A stretch of 64,000 nucleotides of DNA from the NCBI RefSeq assembly GCF_040802235.1, contig NC_133167.1:44266001-44330000 (forward strand), given 5' to 3'. Positions 48,301-57,400 of the stretch are shown in pieces. Below the pieces are notes generated by a model that worked only from the letters and a program-made list of their open reading frames with translations, searched no databases and was not told where the DNA came from. The translations under genes and the position numbers were made by a program. Origin of the DNA: Manis javanica. Taxonomy: Eukaryota; Chordata; Mammalia; Pholidota; Manidae. Within the stretch, counting starts at the first letter, position 1. The number at the start of each line of letters is the position of its first letter.

Positions 48301-50508
48301 GAAATTACATTTACTCTAGGCCTCCATCCTCAGCTGTAATAAGGACATAATGATAATCCCTGTATCACAGGGTACCCGTGAGAATTAAGTGAGTTAATAC
48401 ATTTGTATTTATGTAAATATAATTTTATAGAATTTAGGATAGTTCCTGGTATGTAGTCAAGTGGTTATAAGTATTAGCTATAAAAAGCATGTGTTTTATT
48501 CTTCCTAAAAGAAAAAAGATTTCTTTGTTTAGTATTTTGTATAAGAAAATGATGGGACAGAGATACTAACTGGAACATTCAGAGTAGGGAGTAGATGACA
48601 ACAGAATCATTTGGTTGTAGACAAACTTAGTAATAGCACATCACTAACTACATTTCTTTGTGTGGTTGTAAAATTATGACTTTATCTTTGATTTGAAAAA
48701 TAAGAATACCATATTCTGTATATCAAAACAGTGATGTCAGAGGCAGAAGATTCAAGTATGGCATCACTATTCTTTTTTCAAGAAGTTTAGAAATAGTGCA
48801 ATAGTGAATCGTTTGTTTTCATTTCGCATTAGTAATTTGTTTCATTAAGATAAATGTCAGAGATAGAAGGCAATTTATGAAAACTGTTCTTAGTAGTAAC
48901 AATTGTCTTCTATATGTCTTTAAAGGTTGATGATTCAGTGAGCGTAAATGACATAGATTTAAGCCTGTACATCCCAAGAGATGTAGATGAGACAGGTATT
49001 ACTGTAGCCAGTCTTGAAAGATTCAGCACATATACTTCAGAAAAAGATGGTAAGTATCACAACTTTTGTGTAATTCTAATAACAAGGAAACTGTAAAAAT
49101 TCTATTCATAGAATTCAAAAAGTATGTGGAAGGAGACTAGGCTTGGAAAGCTTAAGATGCCTGCGGGTACCAGACTGGTAAATGTAAATGTGCAGTTTGG
49201 CCGTATATAAAAGTAAGGAGTCGTGAAGGCTGTAGAAATAGGTAGTCAGGTGGATACAGAAGCCATTAACTGAAAGTAGAGAGGGACAAAAATGAGTTTA
49301 GGGATGTAGCTAATCAATTTGGGACCCCGTGAGTTTGAAATACTTTATCAAAAAAGGACACATTGTCTAGGATACTGTGTAAACATTCACAGGAGGTAAA
49401 GTCATCTACATTGGTAGCTGAGAGTGAATGAATCTCCCAGTCACAAAATATAGGATGAAAATACTATAGAACGCAGTGCAAATACCAGTGTTTTGGACTA
49501 TTCAAATAGGACAAGCTTGGAAAAAACACTGAGGAGGACAAACATTAAGAGATTCAGTAAATCAAATAGAATGACAACTGGAAAAGATTCTTTAGGTGCA
49601 AATAGGGAAGGAATTATAGGAGTTAGGGGGGCAGTGTTCATCAGGATTGCAGTGATAGGCAGGAGAACAATGAGTACAAACAACTCACTGTTAAGAACTT
49701 TGAGGATGGTCATGGGAAGGGCTTTTTAGGATATGGGAAATCTATCTATGTCTTCAGGCCCAGAGTAAGGATCTGGGAGAGGAGGAAAATGAAAGGATAT
49801 TAGTTATAGAAGCAAAATCGAAGAAAAGTAGCTGCATAGCCCTAGGTTCTCTTTCACAATTTGATGACAAGATGAAAATTTCTCTTCATGCTTATTTACA
49901 CATTACAACTGGTGTGATTTAATTATTGCAAAACCAAAAACTAAGTAGCTGCTTTTATCGTGTTTTTTATTCCATAGCCATTTATTCATAGAATTCAAAA
50001 AATATGTGGAAAGTGACTGTTTAAAAATCGCTGTGTCATTTAAGGAAAACAAAGTTGTATAAGATAAATCTTCCCCTCAAATATATGAACCATTAAGCAG
50101 TCAAATATTTACAATGAAAGACATGTTTATGCTAGGTATAGATCATTGGTACAAATAAGCCCCAAAAAAATATATTAGTTCTCCTTGGAGTTATCTTCAG
50201 GAAAGCCTTCATGCAAAAAGGAAAATAGGAAATGTAGTGTCAGTCTGTGACTGCCAATTTCTAATGGAATAGCTTTTTCTGTTTCTGGGCCTTACTGATT
50301 TCAGTTTTTATTTTTAGAAAACAAATTAAGTGAAGCTTCTGGAGGTATGGCTGAAAATGGTGAAAGAAGTGATTTGGAAGAGGACAATGAAGGGGAGGGA
50401 CAGGAAAATGGAGCCATTGATGCTGTTCCTGTTGATGAAAATCTTTTTACTGGGGAAGATTTGGATGAACTAGAAGAAGAATTAAACACACTTGATTTAG
50501 AAGAATGA
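21309..50508 (+). CDS. ZC3H15: ZC3H15, zinc finger CCCH-type containing 15 (DRG family regulatory protein 1); ten coding exons
   Basis: Joining 21309-21383, 29240-29341, 33738-33849, 34515-34667, 35065-35156, 46222-46404, 47761-47907, 48070-48171, 48926-49049 and 50318-50508 gives 1281 nt, that is 426 residues plus TGA, the length I recall for human ZC3H15. The N-terminus is lysine-rich. CCCH finger 1 uses C105, C113, C119 and H123 (CX7CX5CX3H); finger 2 uses C180, C198, C205 and H209. A basic, helical DRG1-binding (DFRP) segment follows at about 236-300, then an acidic tail ending in LDLEE. From knowledge of the family, the protein binds the GTPase DRG1, protects it from degradation, raises its GTPase activity and associates with polysomes in the cytoplasm; the yeast counterpart is Tma46. 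No frameshift or premature stop is present, so the gene looks functional. The start has G at -3 and C at +4, a moderate Kozak context. Confidence 0.98.
23915..24240 (+). mobile_element. L1 3' UTR fragment with A-rich tail
   Basis: Sense-strand copy of the same 3' UTR seen antisense at 8315, 39340, 39670 and 53800: purine-rich gagagggggaagggagg, then cagtgactgtactggggtatg and a tail ataataaaaataaataaat. It is a severely 5'-truncated insertion of the lineage-specific L1. Confidence 0.88.
24305..24545 (+). repeat. MIR SINE
   Basis: Core wording tttggggttagatagacctgggtttgagtcc, then ttagacaagttgcgttcatta and gtttcttattggcaaagtggagc, is the tRNA-derived mammalian-wide interspersed repeat in sense. 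Old and diverged. Confidence 0.82.
25900..26300 (-). repeat. Two adjacent antisense MIR SINEs
   Basis: 25900-26125 reads gaggtaagtactattacc, cagaggttaaatagcttaacc, gggttcaaacccagg and ctgttaaccactg, the reverse complement of MIR. 26135-26300 repeats the pattern in weaker form (gagaggttagagtgagac; cagtctgactccagagcc). Confidence 0.8.
28135..28400 (-). repeat. Ancient interspersed mammalian repeat (family not named)
   Basis: Wording gttagtttcatagggctgcc, taccacaaactgggtgac, aacaacagaaatttatta and cttcctggcttctggtggca is a familiar old repeat. The overlapping 80-codon frame here comes from the repeat and is not a gene. Confidence 0.6.
29240..29341 (+). CDS. ZC3H15: ZC3H15 coding exon 2
   Basis: Thirty-four codons (residues 26-59), [11 protein letters not shown] through QNPRQ, in phase 0 at both ends. 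The acceptor is ctcatttag and the donor is gtaaat. This basic segment is a conserved N-terminal signature of the DFRP1/Tma46 family. Confidence 0.97.
29450..30480 (-). mobile_element. Ancient antisense L1 fragment
   Basis: Text such as gctgcatacagttctgcagtgtggatgtac, aatatccttgtacatgtatt, and later atctatttctggtttttctattctattga follows ancient L1M ORF2 in antisense. No intact frame. Confidence 0.7.
32190..33150 (+). mobile_element. LINE2 fragment
   Basis: The sequence follows the L2 3' coding and UTR pattern: cagatgctctgtaagcatctc, ggactcctccccctccc, attgtattagcctcctgatt, taaacccttgaatctt, tttgcattggctggctggct, and a tail like aggacctgacatataaatg. Old and noncoding. Confidence 0.7.
33738..33849 (+). 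CDS. ZC3H15: ZC3H15 coding exon 3
   Basis: Encodes residues 60-96 (VAQSEAEKK through KISK) plus the first base of Gly97. It is rich in Lys and Glu and likely forms a coiled coil (about 61-86). The acceptor is attttag and the donor is gtaaac. The exon leaves a phase-1 junction that is completed by GT at 34515. Confidence 0.97.
33850..34514 (+). other. ZC3H15: ZC3H15 intron 3 (665 bp)
   Basis: Donor gtaaac. The last 48 bases are a 22-bp tandem duplication (34467-34510) running into the acceptor gacacag. No recognised repeat element. Confidence 0.92.
34515..34667 (+). CDS. ZC3H15: ZC3H15 coding exon 4 (first CCCH zinc finger)
   Basis: Encodes residues 97-147. It contains the whole first CCCH finger, with C105, C113, C119 and H123, inside the motif [19 protein letters not shown]. 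The donor is gtattt. The acceptor, gacacag, is unusual: it has almost no pyrimidine tract and lies at the end of a 22-bp tandem duplication. Confidence 0.97.
34668..35064 (+). other. ZC3H15: ZC3H15 intron 4 (397 bp)
   Basis: Donor gtattt; acceptor with a good T-rich tract, ctctttttatttag. Unique sequence, nothing else seen. Confidence 0.92.
35065..35156 (+). CDS. ZC3H15: ZC3H15 coding exon 5
   Basis: Encodes Asp148 (completed from exon 4) through Ile178, a charged Lys/Glu linker between the two zinc fingers ([12 protein letters not shown] through KPKTQI). The acceptor is tatttag. The donor gtatgt begins at 35157 and opens the 11-kb L1-filled intron 5. Confidence 0.96.
35262..39285 (-). mobile_element. 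Antisense L1 copy A: 3' UTR and most of ORF2
   Basis: 3' UTR at 35262-35690, then ORF2 read on the minus strand up to its N-terminal region near 39285. The RT motif FADD is retained at 37287-37298. Broken ORF2 fragments include 36197-35919, 36710-36210, 38120-37896 and 39271-39083 (the last holds the endonuclease N-terminal text QETHFKPKD). ORF1 and the 5' UTR are absent, so it is 5'-truncated. A TG-rich stretch at about 39283-39300 closes it. Confidence 0.9.
39337..39660 (-). mobile_element. Antisense L1 3' UTR-only segment
   Basis: Starts atcattaatctacaattac, runs through cattacagtcactgtccatc and ends near ctgtgattgtgctcctgttttc. The same text restarts at 39674 as the 3' end of copy B, so two L1 3' ends lie head-to-tail. 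Either a tiny truncated insertion or a local duplication. Confidence 0.85.
39950..43720 (-). pseudogene. L1 copy B ORF2 (endonuclease / reverse transcriptase), broken
   Basis: The product in an active L1 is the endonuclease-reverse transcriptase. Here the endonuclease SDH motif is intact (43034-43042; fragment 43309-42644 includes SRIDHILG). The RT fragment 42441-41950 ends at a TAA (41950-41952), resumes at 41943 ([15 protein letters not shown]), stops again at TAA 41641-41643, and then reads through the catalytic FADD at 41614-41625. C-terminal fragments are 40960-40331 and 40270-39950, in shifted frames. Several stops and shifts make it a pseudogene; the start codon was not determined. Confidence 0.88.
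44028..44889 (-). pseudogene. L1 copy B ORF1 (RNA-binding protein), broken by a poly(A) frameshift and a stop
   Basis: On the minus strand the ATG at 44889 opens [10 protein letters not shown] and reads to KKEF; an 18-base A run (44787-44770) then shifts the frame. The central and C-terminal part (44759 to 44142, with [19 protein letters not shown] coiled coil and [18 protein letters not shown]-binding region) is open except for a TGA at 44139-44141. Text after that continues as L1 ORF1 to a TAG at 44028-44030. Family role: coats L1 RNA as a trimer. Confidence 0.85.
44890..46044 (-). promoter_or_regulatory. L1 copy B 5' UTR with CpG-rich repeat block
   Basis: GC- and CpG-rich, unlike surrounding intron. 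About 45220-45430 contains imperfect repeats of about 60 bp (ccgctggctcccgtaggccgc; gggcttgcacaggccgcttc; cgggctcatgcaggctac; gcaggctcgcgcaggtatc). In other mammals this L1 region holds the sense promoter and an opposite-strand promoter. Which of these remain active here cannot be read from sequence. Confidence 0.75.
46222..46404 (+). CDS. ZC3H15: ZC3H15 coding exon 6 (second CCCH zinc finger)
   Basis: Sixty-one codons, residues 179-239. Finger 2 ligands are C180, C198, C205 and H209, with the aromatic motif YGWFW between the first two cysteines. The exon ends with the acidic/basic stretch [12 protein letters not shown] and SLEDLIERE. The acceptor is tttctgtag and the donor gtaact. It sits only about 180 bp downstream of the 5' end of an antisense L1. 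Confidence 0.97.
46405..47760 (+). other. ZC3H15: ZC3H15 intron 6 (1,356 bp)
   Basis: Donor gtaact, acceptor atctttgcag. It contains a MIR at about 47145-47350; otherwise unique AT-rich sequence. Confidence 0.9.
47145..47350 (+). repeat. MIR SINE
   Basis: Follows the MIR order: aatatggtataatagaaaatg, cttcagagtcaggtgcatttggg, gctgttgacctttggtaa, tctctgcttccttgtgg. Diverged. Confidence 0.75.
47761..47907 (+). CDS. ZC3H15: ZC3H15 coding exon 7 (DRG1-binding region)
   Basis: Forty-nine codons, residues 240-288, [12 protein letters not shown] through AGKALV. This basic helical block ([18 protein letters not shown]) is the core of the DFRP region reported to contact DRG1. The acceptor is atctttgcag and the donor gtatgt; the exon is in phase 0 at both ends. 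Confidence 0.97.
47908..48069 (+). other. ZC3H15: ZC3H15 intron 7 (162 bp)
   Basis: Donor gtatgt, acceptor tgaatag. The shortest intron of the gene; nothing inside. Confidence 0.92.
48070..48171 (+). CDS. ZC3H15: ZC3H15 coding exon 8
   Basis: Thirty-four codons, residues 289-322, [13 protein letters not shown] followed by the acidic run [10 protein letters not shown]. The acceptor is tgaatag (a weak pyrimidine tract) and the donor gtaaga. Intron 7 upstream is only 162 bp, so exons 7 and 8 are close together. Confidence 0.96.
48172..48925 (+). other. ZC3H15: ZC3H15 intron 8 (754 bp) with a MIR
   Basis: Donor gtaaga, acceptor tttaaag. A MIR in sense lies at about 48240-48480 (atggttaagagtaccaactctggg; gtaataaggacataatgataatccc; gagttaatacatttg). 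Confidence 0.88.
48926..49049 (+). CDS. ZC3H15: ZC3H15 coding exon 9
   Basis: Encodes residues 323-363 ([19 protein letters not shown] through TSEKD) plus the first base of Glu364. The acceptor is ctttaaag and the donor gtaagt. The segment is acidic and ends the conserved central part of the protein. Confidence 0.97.
49050..50317 (+). other. ZC3H15: ZC3H15 intron 9 (1,268 bp)
   Basis: Donor gtaagt, acceptor tatttttag. Unique sequence with a 37-base direct repeat (49101-49137 and 49981-50017, 4 differences). Frames of 70-80 codons inside have no domain support. Confidence 0.9.
50318..50508 (+). CDS. ZC3H15: ZC3H15 coding exon 10 and stop
   Basis: Completes Glu364 and encodes the acidic C-terminal tail to residue 426, ending [14 protein letters not shown] and then TGA at 50506-50508. 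The acceptor is tatttttag. This tail is probably disordered and is the least conserved part of the protein. Confidence 0.97.
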
Positions 50509-51145
50509 CAACAAGTCAACGAAAAAATTAAGCCAGCTCAGCATGAGCTGAATTTGACCACATTATTTTTTTTTCGCCTAGAATTCTTCAACAGGATGTT
50601 TATTTCCCGTGCTGATTCTGGAGAGCTTACTCTCCTCCAAAAAAGGAATATTCTCCCTACATCTTGTCTTCTGACTTTGGCTACATCTCATAGTAAGTTC
50701 AGAGTAGTTGACGATAAACTGAAAATATAATGGTCATTGCAGAAAATGATTTATTGTTGTATCTGTCCACTCAAGTAGAAAGTGTAACTGCTTTTCCAGC
50801 TTTTGATTTTTATTGGGCATGTGTTATTACAAGGACAACATAAATTTAAACTTAAAATACCCTTCATTAATGCAGTTTTTTTCTCATTTCTTTTGTATTT
50901 ATACATTTGAAAGACTGCCTGCATATGAGCACTGTACTTCATAAAGGAAACTGCATATGCAAATTCAGTATTGTATATCTCTGGACAGTTTAGGTGGACA
51001 TTTAAAACGAATTCTTAAACCTGACAGGATCAGCTACAATGCCTGACAGGATCAGCTACAATGCCCTGTGTTACACTGTTTTAAACGTTTCCCTCTTCTT
51101 TTTTGCCAATAAAGTTGTAAATAAAGACCATCATACATTAAAATC
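50509..51145 (+). other. ZC3H15: ZC3H15 3' untranslated region
   Basis: About 640 bp from the stop codon to the likely cleavage zone just after two AATAAA signals. It is AT-rich and contains a perfect 22-bp tandem duplication at 51020-51063. The exact cleavage site is inferred from the signals, not observed. Confidence 0.85.
51108..51125 (+). terminator. ZC3H15: Tandem polyadenylation signals of ZC3H15
   Basis: AATAAA occurs at 51108-51113 and again at 51120-51125. Cleavage would be expected about 10-30 bases downstream, near 51135-51150, where a T-rich stretch (51159-51168) follows. Confidence 0.88.
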
Positions 51146-53324
51146 CAAATATGGGCCTTTTTTTTTCCTATGAAAGTTTCTTAGCATATCTAGCCTGAAG
51201 ATTTTAACTAAATATCTATCATAATTAACTGTCAGAGAAGGCACCAACATTTAAAGGTCTCTCTTAATACTGATTGCAGAACTATGTAGACAGTAGTACT
51301 CTGAGTTAACTAACACTGCTTCTAAGCCTGGAAGAAAGACAATAGATGATGTTACATGAAAGGGTAATTCTTGAATTGATAAATAATCAACCTAGTTAAA
51401 TACCACCTACAAGTTGAACTAAATACTACTTAAGCATCATTGGAGAGGTCCATAGTATTATAATAGTACTTACTCAAGTTTGATTACTCTGTGTGCAAGA
51501 GTGTAAACAAATCCACCAGAAAACTGGACTGAGGCCCTTTGACATTGAGATCCCATGAAAAATTAAAGTGATACACTTAAAATGGGCATAATTTGCTAGT
51601 GACATAGTTAGGCCTTTTTTATCCCTTTTCTGTTAAGTGTATTTTCAAATATTAATAAGTGCTTCTTTTGTTTGCAATATAAATGGATTTTATCATATTT
51701 CAGTAGTAGCACTGAAATGTCAGATGAACTGGACCCTAATCTCATTTCTGCCTCAGATTAAGTTGTGTGATTTTTAAATCTCTGAATCTTAGTTTCTTCA
51801 TATGCATATAAAAGTTAAAAGTGCTTCTGAATTGTAAAACCTAAGAAAGCATGATTGTAAATCATGTCAAATGGTAACTTAAAAGTTGGTAAAGAAATTG
51901 ACTTCCTGGCTGTTCAGTACTAGTACTATAATTGACATTTTTTTAATTGAGAACATCATGAGGCACATTTTTTCACCACCTATGATGAAAGTATACTTAA
52001 ATAGTCTGTATATAAAAAAAAAACTGAGTTTTAAAGTTTATATCTATGAAAGATTTGTTCCACTTTTTTATTAAAGTTTACCTACTGCATTATTTAATAA
52101 TGAAACATTTTCAAAATAAATCTAAAGAACGTAAATCTTTCTAAACCTGTAACCCAAGCAATCATTTTTTTCCATGTTTAAAACCATCTAAAACTTCTGT
52201 AAGAATTGTCTCATAAACGTTAGATCCATTTACAACTAAGTTATTTTTCTTAATTTTGTGTAGGTGGGCCTATACAAACAAAAGTAAGCTGAAGGTCTTC
52301 AGTTGTTTAAAGTGTTACTACTTTACAGCAAACATAATTTTGAAAACTCAGGTATTTTTTAGTAAGTGAGTCAGAGGGAAAATGCTGCAGTTTGGAGGTA
52401 ATTTTTGATACCCTACAATTCTTTAGGATGCTTTCATCTGTCTTGCCATAAAGATTCTTCCATATGTCTGAGCATAAATCCAATATATACTCAGAAAATG
52501 CAAAAGCATTTTAAGAAAATCCAAATGCAAAATTAAATCTTATAAAATAACATATAGTACATTGCAGAGGCCAGTAGATACATAATTTTTGTATTCACGG
52601 TATAGTTACTCTAAATAAACACACCAAATCTGAAATTGACTTTTTTCAAACCCATTTACACATGACTTTAAGTAGTTTTTCCTTACAAATTGCTCTTTTA
52701 TTTAATTCCTTTGTTGACGTAATAAATCTCTGTAATCTAATTTCAATTATGTGACTTAGCTTCATTTTTAAAAGTTTGTGGTTTAGAAATTCAGAAACTT
52801 AAGGTAAGCCTTTCATAGGAGGGGAACCATGGCTTTGCACTTATTTTCTAATAATCTGTAAAAGGAGATCATTTTCTCAAATTAAGAACTTTTCATTTTC
52901 TTGTAGAGATTACATTATCCTACACTCTTAATCTTATACTAGTACAGCTTGTAATGATCCTATTTTTGCCAAAATCTTTCTAATTCAAAATAGTCATGAA
53001 TTTTACCTTATTTTTATACAAATGACTTATACTATAAGCCCACAAGTGGACTGATAAAAAATTATATAATCGTACCATGTTTTTTAAATTCAAATATTTG
53101 TTAAATTTATTGAATTGAATGACTTTTCCTTTAGACAAATACCTACTTGAATATTGACATATCTTAGGAGATTTTCCAGAAAGACAAAAAAAAAGTGAAA
53201 ATCTTAGATCATGTCATGCTATCCAGAAATGAATGTTGCCTTGTGGTCAGCTGGAAGGAAAGTTCTGGCAGGCCATTGTCATTCACTCCAAGGACAGCCA
53301 CATTAGAGAGGGGCACTCTGTCCA
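51146..53324. other. Intergenic DNA downstream of ZC3H15
   Basis: AT-rich. A weak MIR-like remnant in sense is at about 51710-51830 (tgaactggaccctaatctc; cttagtttcttcatatg). No gene seen. Confidence 0.6.
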
Positions 53325-54487
53325 GCTTCCTTTTGAAGTATAGTTGATGCACAATCTTTTATTAGTTTCAAGTATACAACACACTGTTTTCACCAGTTAC
53401 CCACATTATTAAATCCTCACCCCAATTATGTGTCATCATAGGAAGATGTTTCAGAATTATTGGCTATATTCTCCATGCTGTACTACCATTCCTGTGACCA
53501 GCTTATATATTGAGAATTTTTGTGCTCATTTATTCCCTTCACCATCCCCACCCACCACCCTAACCCCTGCCCCATGGTTACCACCATTCACTTCTCAGTG
53601 TTTGAGTTTACTGCCATTTTGTTCATTTTGTTTTGTTTTTATATTTCACAAATAAGTGAAATCATATGGTATTTGTCTTTTTCCACCTGACTTACTTAGC
53701 ATAATAGCCTCTAGGTCCATCCGTGTTGTTGTAAACAGCAGGATTTCTTTTCTTTTATGGCTGAATAATATTTTGTTGTGTATATGTACCACATCTTTTT
53801 TTTAATTAAGATATCATTGATATACATTCACATGAGCAACATTGTGGTTACTACATTCCCCCTATTATCAAGTCCCCACCACATACCCCATTACAGTCAC
53901 TGTCCATCAGCATAATAAGATGCTATAGAGTCACTACTTGTCTTCTCTGTGCTATACTGCCTTCCCCATGCCCCCCTTCCATTATGTGTGCTAATCATAA
54001 TGCCCCTTAATCCCCCTATCCCTCCCTTCCCACCCATCCTCCCTAGTCCCTTTCCCTTTGGTAACTGTTAGTCCATTCTTGAGTTCTGTGAGTCTGCTGC
54101 TGTTCTGTTCCTTCAGTTTTTGCTTTGTTATATTCCACAGATGAGTGAGATCATTTGATACTTGTCTTTCTCTGCCTGGCTTATTTCACTGAGCATGATA
54201 CCCTCTAGCTCCATCCATGTTGTTGAAAATGGTAGGATGTTTTTTTCTTATAGCTGAGTAATATTCTATTGTGTATATGTACCACATCATCTTTATCCAT
54301 TCATCTATTGATGGACACTTCAGTTGCTTCTGTACCTTGGCTACTGTAAATAATGTGATAAACAAGTGCATGTATGTTTTAGAATGGGGGATTTTGTTTT
54401 CTTCAGGTAAATTCCCAGAGGTGGAATCACTTGGTCATATGGTATTTCTATTTTTAGTTTTTTGGGGAACCTCCATACTGCTTTCTA
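53325..54487 (-). mobile_element. Two antisense L1 3' ends, one nested against the other
   Basis: 53325-53797 is an older L1 3' UTR and ORF2 end (aagtatagttgatgcacaatc; tggctgaataatattttgttgtgtat). At 53798 a T-run opens a younger L1 3' end (atatcattgatatacattcac; C-rich ccccttaatccccctatccc) that runs to about 54487 and is 5'-truncated. Small frames inside are L1 ORF2 C-terminus (54371-54186, [19 protein letters not shown]). Confidence 0.9.
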
Positions 54488-57400
54488 GTACCATACATTT
54501 TTAATATTTGAATTAGTTAACCCTATTCATTAAGTGATTTAGAATGTGATAGGAATGAAATTATAGGATCAGACATTTGAGTGTAACAGATCATTAAGAA
54601 AGCATGCTGCATCCATCCTCGGGTTTTAATACATAAAGTGATAGAGGGAGTTTGTGACAAAAGTTCATACACATAATAGTGGTGTTGTATGACTTCTATT
54701 CATATTCTGGGTACTGAACTTTGTATAAAGAACTTTGAAGATCACAGACTACCCTATATGAAGTTCAGGACTGTGATTCTGGTACATATCTATTATGTTA
54801 ATTCTTCCAGGTACTTTACGTACTATGTTTATACTGTATAAACTTAGATACATGTTGCAATGAAAGGAGCTCAAGGAACACCAGATAAGAGGATGGACTA
54901 CCAAAATCTTTTGTTTTGGGTTTTTGCCTTTTTCTAAGTGCATTTCCTGCTGATAATAGCAGTGTTGTCCGAATAAAGATAATAACCTTGTTTCTCAACT
55001 TCAAAAAATTACAAAGGTCAAAGTTAGTAGAAAACCACATTTGAACTCTAATTAAACTAGAATTTAGTGACATCTGCAAATATATAATATCTTCAGAAAC
55101 AAACCTGAATGAAAAGTAAGTGTAACAGACATGATCATATTCCCTCTCCAATTTAATGTTGTATGTTTACCCTTTTATTGTTAATGTGCAAAGAGAAGTG
55201 GTGATTAGTTTTCATTCATTCAGTTAACAGATATTTCTGTGCCTTTTCATGAATAAGAAAGACAATTATATTAGGCACTACAGATGGCATAAACTGTATG
55301 ACTTAAGGAATTGTTCTCTTATCTCTGCCTGATTTGAGTGTAAATTTTAGAAGGAGAAAATCAAAATTATGTAAGGCTATGAAATAAGTACCTGTTAATA
55401 GGAGTGCCTTTTCAATCAGACTTTAGGCAGATTTTCAGTCTTTTTATATTCAAATTTCATTAAATATTTAGATTGTTTTTATATAAAAATGTCCTTTGTG
55501 AAAATTTTGTGATCAACATTTTTCAGGGTGCGGTGGTCGTTTTATACTTGATCCCAGAGACAAACATTTCTGAGACAGCTAATCTGGTTTTCAAATAGAT
55601 GTATGTAAAATTACCTGGTCATTAAAGACTTAATTAAGCACCAAGACTTAATTTCCTTACCCCTGTCTCGTTAGCCTTAGGCTGTAATTGGAAAGAAAAT
55701 GAGTACTTACCACTTTTTGGTAGTTTATCTTTAGGATATAATAGTGTTTTCAAAGGAGCATATATTTATCACTTTCATTCTACTTGTGCATCTGTGTTTC
55801 TACCTGCAAAGCCTTCAACTGTATTTTTATCTAAGTCTTAGGGTACTGTGTATTACAGTGAAAAAGGTCATCAGTACCACTTTTACTACTATGCATATTT
55901 TAAGAATTTTGTGATTATGTTACCATTTTTAACTGGTAGTTGTTTTGAGTATCATAACTTGGCAGCATGTATAGAAATATATCAAAAATATGTAATTGAG
56001 TGTATTCGAGTAACTGAAACCCTACAAGTTAGAAGTACAGTATATAATAATACACTAATTATGTGGATCACTTCATTATTATATATATTCACTTAGGATT
56101 AGAAAAGTTCAATTTTGGAGAAGTAAAATCCATTGCCTTAGTAGGAATGTTCATCCTTGAATCTTTATACAGTATTGAATAGATAATGAAAGTAAAGACT
56201 TCAGTAACTAAATCCTTTTGATAATTTGGGAATTCACATGATTGAGAAGCCACTTAATTTGGGGAACTATTCATAACTAAACCAGCTTTCACCCATTCAT
56301 TTCTATACAAGCTGATTAAACACATTGGTGGTTCATCCCATGGATTGTTTTCTTCTAATATACTAAGAATTATTAGGTATTTCTGTACTCTTGGACTGAT
56401 TACTCACCATAGAAGGGTAAGTAAATAATTAACTTCTTTTTTACTCCAGATTTATCTTCCACCTCTATAGGATGGTAAATTAATCACTAATAGCTTCAGC
56501 CTATTTATCTTCAATAAAAAAGTAGGACTAAAAAGAATTATGATATATTCTAGTTTGAGATAATCATTGCCATTTTTAATTAGTTAATTGGTCTTCTTAA
56601 TTTTTTTCCCAGAGCAATTTTCCAATGGTAAGGGTAAAGTCTCAGCTATCTAATATGCAGCCTTCAAGAACCCTAGATGTATAGGATGGTTTATACACAA
56701 ACCACAACAATCCCTTGACACCCACCCCACCCCTGTTCTCTCGTAGGAAATTTTTCGCAGCAAAGAAATCTTTTAATTATTGATCATTCAACATAAGAGA
56801 CAATCAAAAAAATTATTTAATTTATAGGTTTATTACACAATGGTTTCTGATTGATGAGATATATAAAAGTAAAAACTATATGATGGATGAAAGTTGATAC
56901 ACTTTATTAAAAACCCCAGCAGAGTCATTATTAGGAGTGACAGAAGTATCAACACAGGTTTTAAGAAGACAATGTTTAAAAGATTGGGACAGCATTCCCA
57001 GGGACAGTTGTCCTATAACATGCTACTCATAGACTTCTGTGTGCATATACAGCATGCTACTGTACAAAGTAACACTCTAATACAGGAATGCAAAAAAATT
57101 TTCATCTGGGAAAAACATCTATTTGCACCTTTACATGTGAGTGTCATGTACATAAAAAAGGAAGAAAGGAATAAATTTCTTCTAACAGGTTCTAAAACTG
57201 AACATGAAAAAGTTTCTGATTAATATGAATGAGCATTCTGAATTCCACTCAATAAATTCTCTTTAAATGAAATGTGTTAACACAAACCATAACCCTTGAG
57301 AAGAAAGCACAGTTTTCTCTACTCCAAATTTCAGATTTGGGGAGTGTCACCAAAGACATTTAATCAGCTATCTCTACTGAGGAGTAAATTAGGATAAACT

